A DNA stretch of 64,000 nt from Streptomyces sp. Ru62 (GCF_002920615.1 NZ_PQSU01000009.1:204901-268900); one strand, 5' to 3'. Counted from the first letter of the stretch, positions 8,665 through 18,099 are shown. Notes: generated from the sequence alone by a model not told the origin. Translations and numbers: made by a program.

Positions 8665-8958
8665 TCAACCGGCGTCCTGGTCGGCGTCCCCGCGGTCCAG
8701 AGCGAAACGACCCTGGCGTTCACCCGCGGTCATCCCGCCCCACACGCCGTACGGCTCGTTGTTGTCAAGGGCCATGGCGGCGCACGCCTCGATGACCTCG
8801 CACTGGTCGCAGATCCGGCGCGCCTGTTCCTCCCGCCGGCGGCGCCGGTGGCCCCTCTCCCCCTGAGGGGGGAAGAAGACGGCACTGTTCATCCCGCGGC
8901 AGGCGGCTCGCTCCTGCCATTCCCAGTCGCTCAGCAGCGGCAGCAGTCTGGTTCGCAT
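8665..8958 (-). CDS. WhiB-family iron-sulfur transcription factor
   Basis: A 97-residue actinobacterial regulator. Four cysteines in the conserved pattern (Cys in ACRGM, then CDQC, then Cys in EACAAM) bind a 4Fe-4S cluster. The GVWGG turn and a basic tail follow, the regions that contact sigma factor and DNA. Wbl proteins bind the primary sigma factor and alter promoter choice in development, redox response or drug resistance. The ATG at 8958 sits seven bases after AAGGAGG, and an adjacent ATG at 8961 is nearer the ribosome site. A basic Arg-rich insert precedes CDQC. Two tiny coupled frames follow. Confidence 0.92.
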   Translation of the reverse strand: MRTRLLPLLSDWEWQERAACRGMNSAVFFPPQGERGHRRRRREEQARRICDQCEVIEACAAMALDNNEPYGVWGGMTAGERQGRFALDRGDADQDAG

Positions 8959-8961
8959 CAT

Positions 8962-9464
8962 TCCTCCTCCTTCCGCTCCCCGCAGGACCCGGACGTGCGT
9001 GATGGTTGCGTGAAAACTTGGAGCTCCCACCCCGGCTGCGGGGACCACGTCCGGTCCGGGGGGAGCGTGGGCCCCACAGCCCGTGGGGCGGACGTCTCAG
9101 TCGTCGACGGCGGACCGGGCGGTACCGCCGTCCGCTCCTCCTCCCCGCAGGTTCATCTCCCGTCCGGTTCAAGGGCCGTGTAGAACGAGGAGAGCCCTGC
9201 CCTTGAGGCGCCGCGCACTGCACCTGGCTACGCGTATCCGCCCCTACCGAGCAGGGAGGCAGCTCCGATGTGGTCGGCGTGGGAGCGGGAGTGCACCAGG
9301 TCCGTGACCCTGGAAGGGCTTGCCGCTGGCACGGGTCCCCCGTCCAGGACGGCGTCAGATGGTGCACAGGGGCGGTCTGGACGTGGACGAGCACGACGCG
9401 GTCCCAAATGGACGTGGGTCATGGGTCATTGCCGCGCCAGGGGTGCGGGCGGTGGTCACCGCTG
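8962..9464. other. Intergenic region with MBL-fold remnant
   Basis: About 500 bp between the ABM gene stop and the WhiB start, without an intact gene. The right half contains the decayed metallo-hydrolase fragment at 9228-9400. The left half holds the WhiB leader. Confidence 0.5.
9228..9400 (-). pseudogene. MBL-fold metallo-hydrolase remnant
   Basis: A leftward frame reads VTDLVHSRSHADHIGAA, an almost intact copy of the HxHxDH zinc motif of the metallo-beta-lactamase fold with its flanking strand. The reading frame shifts just upstream, and a stop follows shortly after the motif. Only about 55 residues of a protein of roughly 250-300 remain. Confidence 0.55.
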
Positions 9465-9818
9465 TCAGGAAGGGCGAAGTTCCACGACGACGCGGTAGCT
9501 GGCGGGTTCTGACGTGATGTGAAGGCCCGGGTCGTCGAACATGCGCTGCAGTGAGGCATGCCACTCGGGGTTGCCGGTGGCCTTGTCGAGTGCGGTGCCT
9601 GAGGTCCACTCCGCGATATGGACGAACTGCACCTCAGAGGTGTCGGCGAGCGGCCTGTGCAGGCGGGAGCGGAGGAAGCCGGGCTGGGTCGACATGATCC
9701 GGGCGTTCTCCTGGTACACCTCGACGAAATAGTCGGCCTCGCCCGCCGGCACGGTGTAGCGCTTGATGACAGTGACCGGCCCGTCGATGCCCGTCTTCGA
9801 TTCCAAGGATTGACTCAT
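9465..9818 (-). CDS. Antibiotic biosynthesis monooxygenase (ABM) domain protein
   Basis: A 117-residue dimeric ferredoxin-like fold protein. The first strand VTVIKRYTVPAGEADYF, the helix with ARIMSTQPGFLRSRLHR and the EWTSGTALDKA segment fit the ABM/quinol monooxygenase family, small cofactor-free oxygenases or heme/quinol-binding proteins. In-frame GTGs exist at 9842 and 9824. I prefer ATG 9818 because a promoter-like element ends ten bases before it, which would make the transcript nearly leaderless. Confidence 0.82.
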   Translation of the reverse strand: MSQSLESKTGIDGPVTVIKRYTVPAGEADYFVEVYQENARIMSTQPGFLRSRLHRPLADTSEVQFVHIAEWTSGTALDKATGNPEWHASLQRMFDDPGLHITSEPASYRVVVELRPS

Positions 9819-9827
9819 GCCCACTGT

Positions 9828-9854
9828 GACCGTCGATGCCACTCATTTGTGACC
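9828..9854 (-). promoter_or_regulatory. ECF-type promoter motif (site E, one mismatch)
   Basis: On the minus strand: GGTCAC, 17 bases, GGTC. It differs from the four other sites in this window only at the first base. It lies ten bases upstream of the preferred ABM start, implying leaderless or near-leaderless translation. Confidence 0.45.
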
Positions 9855-10474
9855 AACGGCCGGCTGTCGATGTCCCGCAAGTGCGTCGAGGATCATCTCG
9901 CTGAGAGTTCCCACCGGACCCTCAACGAGGCCCCCCGGAACCGGACTCATGTCCTCTGACGCACCTCGGTCGTGAAGCCTCCGGCTTCACGACACCGGTC
10001 TGGCGTCTGCCGAGGCGACGGGAACACGGTGCCGGCGACGCGTTCACGAAACCGCCGCCCCGGCGCGCGCTGGAGGATGGGGCGCGCGACGTCCGCCGCC
10101 GTTGCACGGTGAGCGGTGAGACGTGGTGAACCTCCGTGCGGCCTCTTGGCTTCTCCTCTGACGAGTCGGGTGCGGCCCACGGTCCGCTGGTCGAACGGTA
10201 GGCCGGCGGCGGCCTGGACGATGTCGCCCACGTGCTCGCGGCGGCCGCGGTGCGGGGCCGGGGCTCGAATGTTGTCCAGGTGGGCGATGCCGTCCTCAAC
10301 TCGCGTTCGCCGTGCGGAGTATGCCTTGCGCCGGTGTGGCCCTCTTCTCCGTAAGGCGTGGCAAGACGGAGACGGTGCAGTTCTCGCTGCCAACCGCCCG
10401 CGGCGTGGTCGGCACTGCTCCCCCCAGGGCTGCGATCCGACGGGACGACCGGGAGGACGTCGCCGGACCACAGC
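9855..10474. other. Decayed region
   Basis: About 620 bp without an intact gene. A transposase tail remnant is visible at 10184-10320. Nothing else was recognised. Confidence 0.45.
10184..10320 (-). mobile_element. IS5-type (DDE_Tnp_4) transposase C-terminal remnant
   Basis: A leftward frame reads AYSARRTRVEDGIAHLDN followed by APAPHRGRREHVGDIVQAAAGL. This mirrors the tail of Streptomyces IS5-group transposases, where a VEHxIAHLKNWR helix with the catalytic Glu is followed by GRRxHxxDTVQAVAGL. The Glu is present (VEDG). The rest of the transposase and the terminal repeats are missing. Confidence 0.5.
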
Positions 10475-11000
10475 CCACTGCTCCAGGGAGTGAGCAGGGA
10501 CGGCTTGCACCACAAGCCGACGGCTGAAGCGCTACGATGCCCTGGCTCCACCGCACCGGCGACCTCGCGGTCCTGCGCACCGACGGCGCCCTGACCTTCG
10601 TCGGCCGGGTCGGCGACCAGGTGAGGATCCGCTGCTGCTCCCACGGCGTCCGTCACCGGGGCGGCGCGGACCCGGCAGTCCCGCAGGCCGAGCACACCGA
10701 GGCGTCCCTCCCGGCGGCCTACCTCCGGCTGCTCGACCAGCCCGGCCTCACGTCGGCCGATGACCTCACCGACTCGGGCGAGACCTCGCTGGCCGTCGCA
10801 CGCCTGGTCGCGTTGATCGAGAGCACCCGCCCGATCCGGGTCAGGGCGCGGAGGTCATGCGCCGGCCCGACCTGGCGGCCCTCGCCACGCTGGCGGCCAC
10901 ACGCCGGGCGGAGCCCTGGAACGAGGTGAGCTCTTCCATCGCCAAGGCCACGCGCGCAATGCTTCCGGACGAGGCCGGCCGACACTGGTTCGGCGCCCGG
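10475..11000 (+). pseudogene. NRPS remnant: end of adenylation domain plus carrier domain
   Basis: Traces of a non-ribosomal peptide synthetase lie in at least two frames. GLHHKPTAEAL resembles the region before motif A8. After a frame change WLHRTGDLAVLRTDGALTFVGRVGDQVRIR is the A7-A8 core. After another disturbance LTSADDLTDSGETSLAVARL is a peptidyl-carrier domain with its phosphopantetheine Ser but a worn GGHS context. A further frame change gives RRPDLAALATLAA, a typical carrier-domain end. There is no start, condensation domain or thioesterase, so the gene is dead. Confidence 0.75.
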
Positions 11001-11140
11001 GAGCCGAGGCTTCGGTGGCCGGTCCGCCCGATGTGGTCGAGGAGGATGCGGACCACGCAACGCGAGTGCGGGTCACTCACCGAGATGGCGGCGGCCGGCG
11101 GTCCGGTAGTGCAAGGTTCCACGGAGAACGCCCAATGCAC

Positions 11141-11167
11141 TGTCACAGATCTCGTTCGACCCTGGTC
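11141..11167 (+). promoter_or_regulatory. ECF-type promoter motif (site B)
   Basis: TGTCAC, 17 bases, GGTC, 66 bp upstream of the NmrA-like gene at 11233. ECF41-type sigma factors are known to drive genes for epimerase/oxidoreductase-like proteins from TGTCACA promoters, which fits this target. Confidence 0.62.
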
Positions 11168-11232
11168 ATAGGGGAGCACACAGCGCCCCATTTCCACATC
11201 GCACAACGTGCGACACATCAAAAGGGTTGATC

Positions 11233-11979
11233 ATGAAGGTGGTCGTCATCGGCGGGACCGGGCTCATCGGCAGCAAGGTGGTCGCCAAGTTGCAGGAGCA
11301 CGGTCATGAGGCCGTACCCGCCTCTCCCAACAGCGGTGTCAACACGCTCACCGGCGAAGGCCTGGACGAGGTGCTCCAGGGTGCCCGGGTCGTCGTCGAC
11401 GTCTCGAACTCCCCGTCCTTCGCGGACGACGACGTCATGGAGTTCTTCCGTACCTCGACGTCCAACGTCCTCCAGGCGGAGAAGGCCGCAGGCGTAGGCC
11501 ACCACGTCGCCCTGTCCGTGGTCGGTACGGACCGTCTGCAGGGCAGCGGCTATTTCCGCGCCAAGCAGGTACAGGAGGATCTGATCAAGGACGGCGGCAT
11601 CCCCTACTCGATCGTCCACGCGACGCAGTTCTTCGAGTTCGCGAAGGGGCTCGCCGACCAGGCGACCGACGGTGACACGGTGACCCTCCTCCCCGTGAAG
11701 ATCCAGCCGGTCTTCTCCGACGACGTCGCCACGGCCGTCAGCCGCACCGCCGTCGGGGAGCCCCTCAACGCCATCACCGAGGTGGCGGGTCCCGACGTCT
11801 TCGAACTGCCCGAGCTGATCCGCAAGGAGCTTGCCGCGAAGCAGGACACGCGTGTGGTCGTCGCGGACCCGAACGGCACCTACTGGGGCGCGAAGATCCA
11901 GGAGGACACCCTCCTCCCGGGCCCGGGCGCGCACATCGGCGAAGTCCACTTCGACGAGTGGCTCGCGCAGCAGAAGTAG
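11233..11979 (+). CDS. NmrA-like NAD(P)-binding protein (atypical SDR)
   Basis: A 248-residue Rossmann protein with the nucleotide motif VVIGGTGLIGSKVV at the N-terminus. The LSVVGTDRL and YFRAKQVQEDLI segments are the substrate-side helices of NmrA/SDR_a5-like proteins, which bind or reduce quinone-like and other small substrates. It lacks the classical YxxxK pair. The ATG at 11233 follows AAAGGG by six bases. It is paralogous to the gene at 18100-18978 (shared VxHHVxLSVVGxDR, YSIVxxTQxFE and LIGxxEIAGP-type blocks), and both sit behind the same promoter motif. Confidence 0.88.
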   Translation: MKVVVIGGTGLIGSKVVAKLQEHGHEAVPASPNSGVNTLTGEGLDEVLQGARVVVDVSNSPSFADDDVMEFFRTSTSNVLQAEKAAGVGHHVALSVVGTDRLQGSGYFRAKQVQEDLIKDGGIPYSIVHATQFFEFAKGLADQATDGDTVTLLPVKIQPVFSDDVATAVSRTAVGEPLNAITEVAGPDVFELPELIRKELAAKQDTRVVVADPNGTYWGAKIQEDTLLPGPGAHIGEVHFDEWLAQQK

Positions 11980-12950
11980 CCTGCGCAAGCGGTCCTGGCG
12001 AGGAACGGGCGAGCCCACGTCACGATCAGGCCGCGTACGCCGGCGCACCGACGGGGCGATGGGTGGTGTGACGGCCACGGGTCGGTGGGCCCGGTGACGT
12101 GGCGAGGCTCCTGGTCGTGCGGCTGGTGTCCCACTTCCCAGCAGCCGACGTCAGGGCCTCACCGGTTCCCGCCTCGTGCCGTGCTCCCCCCTTCTGCGGG
12201 AGCACGGCACACTCCCATCGGATCACTCCGCTTCCCCCCCCGCCCCCGCATCTGGCCGGCCTGCGCGGCGCGGGCCGAGACATCACCTCGCCGCCGGCCG
12301 GCTGCAGCGGTCGTCGTCACAGAGCGCTACACCTCGCAGGCGGGCGTGCAGGAGACCGTTGCGGTATTGGTGGCAACGGGATCACGCCGGCCTGTGCGTG
12401 CCGGACGGTGAGGCAACACGGCCCGGGCCGGCTCACACGCCCGGCGCCGTCAATCAGTGCAGGCCCTGGACGACGTACCCGCGTGCCATGGACCGCGCTC
12501 TTGAGCAGGCGGGTCACGGAGATGCCGGTCCGTCGTGGGCGGCAGCCCGCCGGCCGTGGCAGCGGGGTTCCGCGGAACTGACATGTGACAAGTGGTCATT
12601 CGGCTGGAGCTGGTGTGGCTTGTCGGCGACAGGCTGGTCTGCGGCCCTCGCGATCCGGCAGAGGGATCGGTACGACTCGTCCAGCGGTCCGGCGAACCGT
12701 TCGCGCGATACCACCCAGGGCGCCGACTGGCCGTCTGACGGAACGAGCAGGGGCAGGACACTATTTCCAGTCCTCGTGTGCGCACGGCTCACATACCGAC
12801 GTGAACAGGTTGGTGGGCCTCTGGCTCCGCCGGCCATAGGGGACGTGTGGGAGCGGTCTCCTTGGTCGGCGGAGATCGCATGTCATCCGAGGTCTGCGGG
12901 CCTGCGAGACGCAAGCCACCACCTCGGACTGCTCCGACTCCCCTGCTGCG
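11980..12950. other. Intergenic region, about 970 bp, no gene recognised
   Basis: This is a long stretch between two genes that converge on it. All frames show arginine/proline-rich shadow translations without family patterns. The only clear element is the strong hairpin at 12176-12210. Probably decayed DNA. Confidence 0.5.
12176..12210. terminator. Perfect 13-bp hairpin, likely bidirectional terminator
   Basis: GTGCCGTGCTCCC (12176-12188) pairs perfectly with GGGAGCACGGCAC (12198-12210) around a 9-base loop. It lies about 200 bp past the NmrA-like gene and in the convergent space before the MarR gene. Streptomyces terminators often lack a T-run, as here. Confidence 0.7.
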
Positions 12951-13442
12951 TCATCTGCTTGCGGTGACTTCGGAGTCTGGCGGAACCCGGTGGGTGATCG
13001 CTTCGTGCGTGCTGCCCCGCAGGTAGCGGACGAGGTCCTCGTCGGTGCCCTCGGCACGGAGTTCCCGCACAATCTCCTCGACAGCCCTGTAGACGACAGG
13101 AGAGCCGTTCCGCACCACTTCGTGTCCGAGGGGAGTGAGTTCGATCTCGACACTGCGGCGGTCGTGTGATGAAAGGCGCGTGGTGACCAGTCCACGGTCC
13201 TGCAGACGTGTGACGAGACGACTGGAGCCGGACTGACTCAGGCCGATCCCGTCGGCCAGGACGTTGAGGTACAGCGGACCCGAACCGGCTCGCACGCTTT
13301 CGTCCAGCGCGCGCAGGGCGTGAAACTCACTTGCCCCCAGCCCGAGGTGCTGATGAAGGTGTCGCCCGACCCGGGACTCGATCCGACGGTGAACACGTGC
13401 CAACGTGTCCCACCGGGCGATCGACGCGGCAACGGCATTCAC
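12951..13442 (-). CDS. MarR-family transcriptional regulator
   Basis: A 163-residue winged-helix protein. The recognition region reads LADGIGLSQSGSSRLVTRLQDRGLVTTRLSSHDRRSVEIELTP, that is, helix-turn-helix, recognition helix and the basic wing with DRR. The dimer helices lie at both ends. The GTG at 13442 has GGGAGG ten bases upstream, and a longer version is possible but looks non-coding. No divergent partner gene is intact: upstream lies about 270 bp of apparently empty DNA and then the LAL regulator end. Targets and ligand are unknown. Confidence 0.85.
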   Translation of the reverse strand: MNAVAASIARWDTLARVHRRIESRVGRHLHQHLGLGASEFHALRALDESVRAGSGPLYLNVLADGIGLSQSGSSRLVTRLQDRGLVTTRLSSHDRRSVEIELTPLGHEVVRNGSPVVYRAVEEIVRELRAEGTDEDLVRYLRGSTHEAITHRVPPDSEVTASR

Positions 13443-13710
13443 GGTTGGGTGGCCTCCCTGCTGTCCGCAGCCCCTGCCGTGTCCCGCATGACACATGCCG
13501 GCCTAGGAGGACGGCGGAACAGCCGCCGCTGGTCTGCAGCAAGTAGACAGACCAGGGGTCGTCGTTGTGACAGCCGCAGCAGTACGACGATTTCTCCAAC
13601 GCTCTTGAGCCGGCGACGTTGTCAACGGTGGGCTTGTACGGGAACCGAGTCGCAGGGGCTTCACTCGACGTTCGCCGCACCTGGTGGTGGAGTCGTCACA
13701 CCGCCTCCGG

Positions 13711-16494
13711 TCAGATGACGTCAACCGACCTGGAATCGGGGCCGGGTTCGGCGAGAGCGGTCTTCAGTTCGGTCCGCCGCTTGATGCCGAGCTTCGCGAA
13801 GACCTTGCGCAGGTGGTACTCGACGGTGTGCGCACTGATGAACAAACGTGCGCCGATGTCTCGGTTCGTCAGCCCCTCGCGGGCCAGGCGCGCCACGTTG
13901 AGTTCCTGATCGGTGAGCTGCGCCGCCGACCCCCGCACGCGGACCCGCAAGGTTTCTCCGCTCGCGCGCAGCTCGTCCGCGGCGCGCTGGGCGAAGCCGT
14001 TCAGGCCACAGGCGCTGAGCACCTGGTGTGCGGGGCGGAGCTGTTCGCGCGCGTCGGTGTACCGCCCCCAGCGGTTGAGTGCCTCGGCGTACAGCAGACG
14101 GCAACGCGCCACCCAGATCGGTATCCGCTCGTGTTCGAAGCCCTTGATCGCATCGCGGTACAGCTTCTCGGCCTCGTCACCCGCACGCAGCTGCGCCTCC
14201 GCCATCGCCAGCACGGCCAACGCGTAGGTGGTTCCGACCGGCCGCGTGACGCGCGCCAATTTCTCGAACGCCTGCTCGGCGAGCGCGCGGTCACCGGTGT
14301 GCGCGGCCGCTTCCACCAGTTCGAGCAGTGTGCGCATCGCGAGGTTCAGTTCGTGGGTGTAGGGCAGCTCGCGGTGGCTGCGGGCCACCGCCTCGGCGAA
14401 GCGGCCCAGGCCGTTGTAGAGGACCGCCTCGGAGAAATTGGCCGCGCTCAGCGCGTGCCCTTCGCCCCGCGCGTGCCCGTCCGCCCTGATCTGCTCCGCC
14501 CAGCGCTCCGCCTCGGCGGCCTGCCCCCGGTATGCCGCGAGGAGGAGCCGTCCGTACTGCGGGAGCGGATTGCCGGTGACCTCCTTGATGGCGTCGATCT
14601 CATCGCAGGAGGCTTCTGCCCCGTCCAGGTCGCCGTCGGTCAGCTGCACCAGCATCAGCAGGCTCAGGGCGATCGGCAGTACTGTGACCACGCCTTCGGC
14701 GCGGGCGACCTCAACCTGCTGGTTGGCGAGCGCGCGAAGCCCGTCGGGGTCCCACAGGTCCTGGGCGGCGCGGGAGGCGAACCACACCCAGTGCAGCTCC
14801 AGGAAGTCGGGTGCCTGCTCAAGGAACGCACGCTGCGCCCGTCGCAGGGTGGGGAGCGCGGCCTCCTGGCCTTCGGTGGCGAGCAACGCCTGGCCGCGCA
14901 GGATCAGGTCCCGTGCCCGGCCGGTCTCCTCGGCGGCGGGCGTTGCCCGGAGAATCGCGTGCGCGACGGCGGCCACCTGTTCGGCGTCTCCGAGCCTGCC
15001 GCCGTATGTTGCGGCTGCCAGCGCTTCGATGTAGGTGTCGCGGGCGAGCGCCGGGGCGAGGGCTTCAAGCCCCTGCGCCGCGGCGAGCAGTTGCTGTACC
15101 CCACCGCGGTCGCGCCGCAGCGCGTATCCCGCCCGAGCGCGCAGCCGCGCGACGAGCGCCTCCTGCAACGCGGTGAGAGGAAGGGCGCGGACGTACTCCA
15201 GCAGGCGCAGGGCCGCGGCAGGCGCGCCGGCGTCGTGTGTGGCCTCGGCGGCTGCGATCAACCGCTGCCCGCGGGAGAACGGCGAAGGTGTGAGCTCCGC
15301 CGCCCGTTCCAGGAACGCGCCCGCGGCAGCGGCACCGCCGCGCGTCCGTGCACGTACCGCGGACCGCTCCAGATCCGCGGCGACCTCCTCGTCCGGGTAC
15401 AGCGTCGCGCTGGCCCGATGCCAGGCGCGGCGGTCCGGATCGTGTTCGACGCTGGTGACGTCCGCCAGGGCGGCGTGGACGCGACGCCGGTCCCCCGGTG
15501 ACGCCGCCCGGTACACGGCCGACCGCACCAGCGGATGACGGAAGGCGACGCGGGTGCCGACGACGAGCGCCTCGGCGTCCTTGGCCGCTTCGAAGGCCTT
15601 CGAGCCCAGTCCGAGTACGGCGCTCGCCCGCCACAGCAGTCCGGGATCACCGGTGGGCTCGGCGGCTGCCAGCAGCAGCAGGAGGCGCGCCGACGCGGGC
15701 AGCGGGGCGAGCTGCACCATCAGACTCTGCTCGATGCGGTTCTCCAGCGGCAGGGAGTCCGCCAGGGTGAAGCCGCCGGCGACCCGGGCAGGGCCCACGG
15801 TCCGGGGGAGCTCCCGCAGCGCAAGCGGGTTGCCGCGAGCCTCCGCGATCAGTTGGTCGCGTATCCGCCGGTCGAGACCACCGGGCACCGCCAGGCGCAG
15901 CAGTTCGCACGCATCCTCGTGGCCCAGCCCCTCGACGACCATGTGCGTCAGGCCCGCGAACACATCATCGGCCTGGCGCATGGCGAACACCAGGGCGATA
16001 CCCTCCGCGTCCAGGCGCCGGGCGGCGAATGCGAGGGCACGCGCGGACGCCTGATCGAGCCACTGGGCGTCGTCGACGATGCACAGCAGTGCCCGGTCCT
16101 CCGCGGCCTCGGTGAGCAGTCCGAGCAGTGCCAGCCCCACGAGGAACGGGCTCGGCACGGCGGCGCCGCTGCGCAGCCCGAACGCCACCTCGATCGCCTC
16201 CTGCTGTGGGCCCGGCAACCGGGCGGCCGAACCCATCATGTGCCCGCAGAGCTGCTGGAGGCCGGCGTAGGCGAGTTCCATCTCGGACTGGGAGGCGACG
16301 ATGCGCTCGATGCGGACGTGCGCCGCGGCCCGCGCCGTGATGTGGTCGAGGAGTGCCGTCTTACCGACGCCGGCCTCACCGGAGACGATCAGCGCCCCGC
16401 TGTGGCCGAGGCGGGCACGGCTCACCAGCGCTTCCAGTTCCGCCAACTCGCGGCGTCGCCCCCGCAACGGCGCGATATCAGGCACGGTGTCCAC
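13711..16494 (-). CDS. LuxR-type large ATP-binding regulator (LAL family)
   Basis: A 927-residue transcriptional regulator. An N-terminal AAA/STAND ATPase carries Walker A GEAGVGKT (about 39-46) and Walker B LLCIVDDAQWLD (about 148). A long alpha-helical TPR-like middle (about 330-840) follows. The C-terminal GerE/LuxR helix-turn-helix reads LTDQELNVARLAREGLTNRDIG with recognition helix HTVEYHLRKVFAKLGI. Such MalT/LAL proteins often activate secondary-metabolite or sugar genes after binding ATP and an inducer. The GTG start is not preceded by a strong ribosome site. No biosynthetic cluster adjoins it. Confidence 0.93.
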   Translation of the reverse strand: MDTVPDIAPLRGRRRELAELEALVSRARLGHSGALIVSGEAGVGKTALLDHITARAAAHVRIERIVASQSEMELAYAGLQQLCGHMMGSAARLPGPQQEAIEVAFGLRSGAAVPSPFLVGLALLGLLTEAAEDRALLCIVDDAQWLDQASARALAFAARRLDAEGIALVFAMRQADDVFAGLTHMVVEGLGHEDACELLRLAVPGGLDRRIRDQLIAEARGNPLALRELPRTVGPARVAGGFTLADSLPLENRIEQSLMVQLAPLPASARLLLLLAAAEPTGDPGLLWRASAVLGLGSKAFEAAKDAEALVVGTRVAFRHPLVRSAVYRAASPGDRRRVHAALADVTSVEHDPDRRAWHRASATLYPDEEVAADLERSAVRARTRGGAAAAGAFLERAAELTPSPFSRGQRLIAAAEATHDAGAPAAALRLLEYVRALPLTALQEALVARLRARAGYALRRDRGGVQQLLAAAQGLEALAPALARDTYIEALAAATYGGRLGDAEQVAAVAHAILRATPAAEETGRARDLILRGQALLATEGQEAALPTLRRAQRAFLEQAPDFLELHWVWFASRAAQDLWDPDGLRALANQQVEVARAEGVVTVLPIALSLLMLVQLTDGDLDGAEASCDEIDAIKEVTGNPLPQYGRLLLAAYRGQAAEAERWAEQIRADGHARGEGHALSAANFSEAVLYNGLGRFAEAVARSHRELPYTHELNLAMRTLLELVEAAAHTGDRALAEQAFEKLARVTRPVGTTYALAVLAMAEAQLRAGDEAEKLYRDAIKGFEHERIPIWVARCRLLYAEALNRWGRYTDAREQLRPAHQVLSACGLNGFAQRAADELRASGETLRVRVRGSAAQLTDQELNVARLAREGLTNRDIGARLFISAHTVEYHLRKVFAKLGIKRRTELKTALAEPGPDSRSVDVI

Positions 16495-16881
16495 CTTCGC
16501 CGGAAACCCACCATCCTGTCATGACTTCACCATCACATTCTGTCGAAGCATCGCCCCGAACCATCCCGAGCGCGAGCAGAGTGAGGATCTGATCGTGATC
16601 GTCGCGGGACAGACGTTCTTCGCCGTGGGACGCGCACTGCCCACGGTGCGCGACTCCCAGTCCCACCTGAACACCGCGGCCGGCCACCCCGCCCCCTGAA
16701 CCGAGACACCGTGCGGCCGGCAACGGCAGGAGCCGACCCGCACCGGACACGCACGCACCGTCGCCGGGGAACAGGGAACACGACGGCGTGCGACCCGTCC
16801 CATCGCGCGGGGCACCGCGACGGTCGCCCCGCCACAGCGTGTGCGCCCGCGCATTCCTGTATTCGCGGGTACCACGGGTCC
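16495..16881. other. Intergenic region, 387 bp
   Basis: Between the LAL gene start and the DyP gene stop. No gene or clear hairpin was recognised. It should hold the LAL promoter. Confidence 0.45.
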
Positions 16882-17880
16882 TCAAGCGTGTCCCTCGGCC
16901 TGAGAAGCAGCGGACGACTCAGGAACCGGCGGGTCGGGCAGGTCTTCCAGGAAGTCCGCGGTCGGCGTGAAGAACAGGGAGCCCGTGACCGGAGTGGAGA
17001 AATCCAGGATGCGGTCGTACGACGCTGACGCCGTGCCCAGGAACATGCGCTCCAGCATCGTCTCCGTGACGTCGGGAGTGCGCGCGTAGCCGATGAAATA
17101 GGTGCCGAACTCCCCACGGCCCACGGATCCGAAGGGCATGTTGTCACGGAGGATCTCGCGCTCGTTGCCGTCCGCGTCGGTGACCGTTGTCACAGCGACG
17201 TGTGAGTCCGCCGGTTTGGCGTCGTCCGGCAGTTCCACGTCGGTCAGCTTCCGGCGACCGATCACCTTCTCCTGCGCTTCGACCGGCAGGGCTTCCCACG
17301 CGTCGAGGTCGTGCAGGTACTTCTGCACGACGACATAACTGCCGCCTGTGAACCGGGGGTCTTCCTCGCCGACGAGCACGGCCGCTTGCGCCGCCGGGCC
17401 CGTCGGATTCTCTGTGCCGTCGACGAAGCCGAGCAGGTCACGTTCGTCGAAGTAGGTGAAACCATGCACCTCGTCCTGGACCGTGACCGCTCCGCGCAGC
17501 CGGTTCATGATCTCCGTGGCGAGCGCGAAGCACAGGTCCAGCCGGGAAGCGCGGATGTGGAACAGCAGGTCGCCGGGGGTGGCCACGGCCCGGTGCACGG
17601 GACCGTTCAGTTCCCGGAAAGGATGCAGCCCGGCCGGACGCGGTCCGGCGAACAGCCGGTCCCAGGCGTGCGAACCGATACCGGTGACACAGCTCAGCCT
17701 GCCGTCGGGCTGGGCACGGAACCCCACGGCCCGTTCCAGTGAGCCGACGTCCGAGAGCAGTTCGCGAACGGTGGTCTCGCCACCACTGTCGATCGTGACG
17801 ACCAGGAAGATCGCCGCACTGGTCAAGGGAGACAGAACCATCTGAGGCACGGTTCTGTGACGTCTCCGGACATGCATCAT
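16882..17880 (-). CDS. DyP-type heme peroxidase
   Basis: The protein has up to 332 residues and no signal peptide. The family signature GxxDG is present as GFVDGTENP near residue 163. The proximal heme His lies in DSHVAVT (about 235), and the distal Arg/Asp region and the FGTYFIGYA strand follow. It best resembles the bacterial DypB-type group, some of which are loaded into encapsulin shells, but no encapsulin gene is present. Start: ATG 17880/17877 after AAAGAGG, or GTG 17850 (VPQMVLSPLTS), where the family similarity begins. The C-terminal tail is acidic and Pro-rich. Confidence 0.92.
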   Translation of the reverse strand: MMHVRRRHRTVPQMVLSPLTSAAIFLVVTIDSGGETTVRELLSDVGSLERAVGFRAQPDGRLSCVTGIGSHAWDRLFAGPRPAGLHPFRELNGPVHRAVATPGDLLFHIRASRLDLCFALATEIMNRLRGAVTVQDEVHGFTYFDERDLLGFVDGTENPTGPAAQAAVLVGEEDPRFTGGSYVVVQKYLHDLDAWEALPVEAQEKVIGRRKLTDVELPDDAKPADSHVAVTTVTDADGNEREILRDNMPFGSVGRGEFGTYFIGYARTPDVTETMLERMFLGTASASYDRILDFSTPVTGSLFFTPTADFLEDLPDPPVPESSAASQAEGHA

Positions 17881-18099
17881 CCTCTTTCGTCCACGTCGGT
17901 GGCAGCTGATCTCAGCGTCGGTAGTCGCTGAGACGATCGGTACGGAACAACTCGCGCTCCTCGTGGCACCGACGTGCGTGGAGAAGCGACGGTTGTGACC
18001 GGGTGAAGGGCGCTCACTCGGTACGCCATGGGAGGCTGCAGCCCAGCTTTCCGAGACGCGTCAGACGGGGTGGGGCCCGTGCGGTTCCAGTACTTCACC

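Noticed and set aside
11980..12950. Several 80-260-codon frames in the long gap
   Set aside because: None has a ribosome site, family motif or normal amino-acid composition.
13719..15501. 605-codon rightward frame over the LAL regulator
   Set aside because: Antisense shadow of a well-conserved regulator.
16882..17880. Encapsulated DyP system
   Set aside because: No encapsulin shell gene lies next to the peroxidase, and I could not confirm a cargo-loading peptide in its tail.
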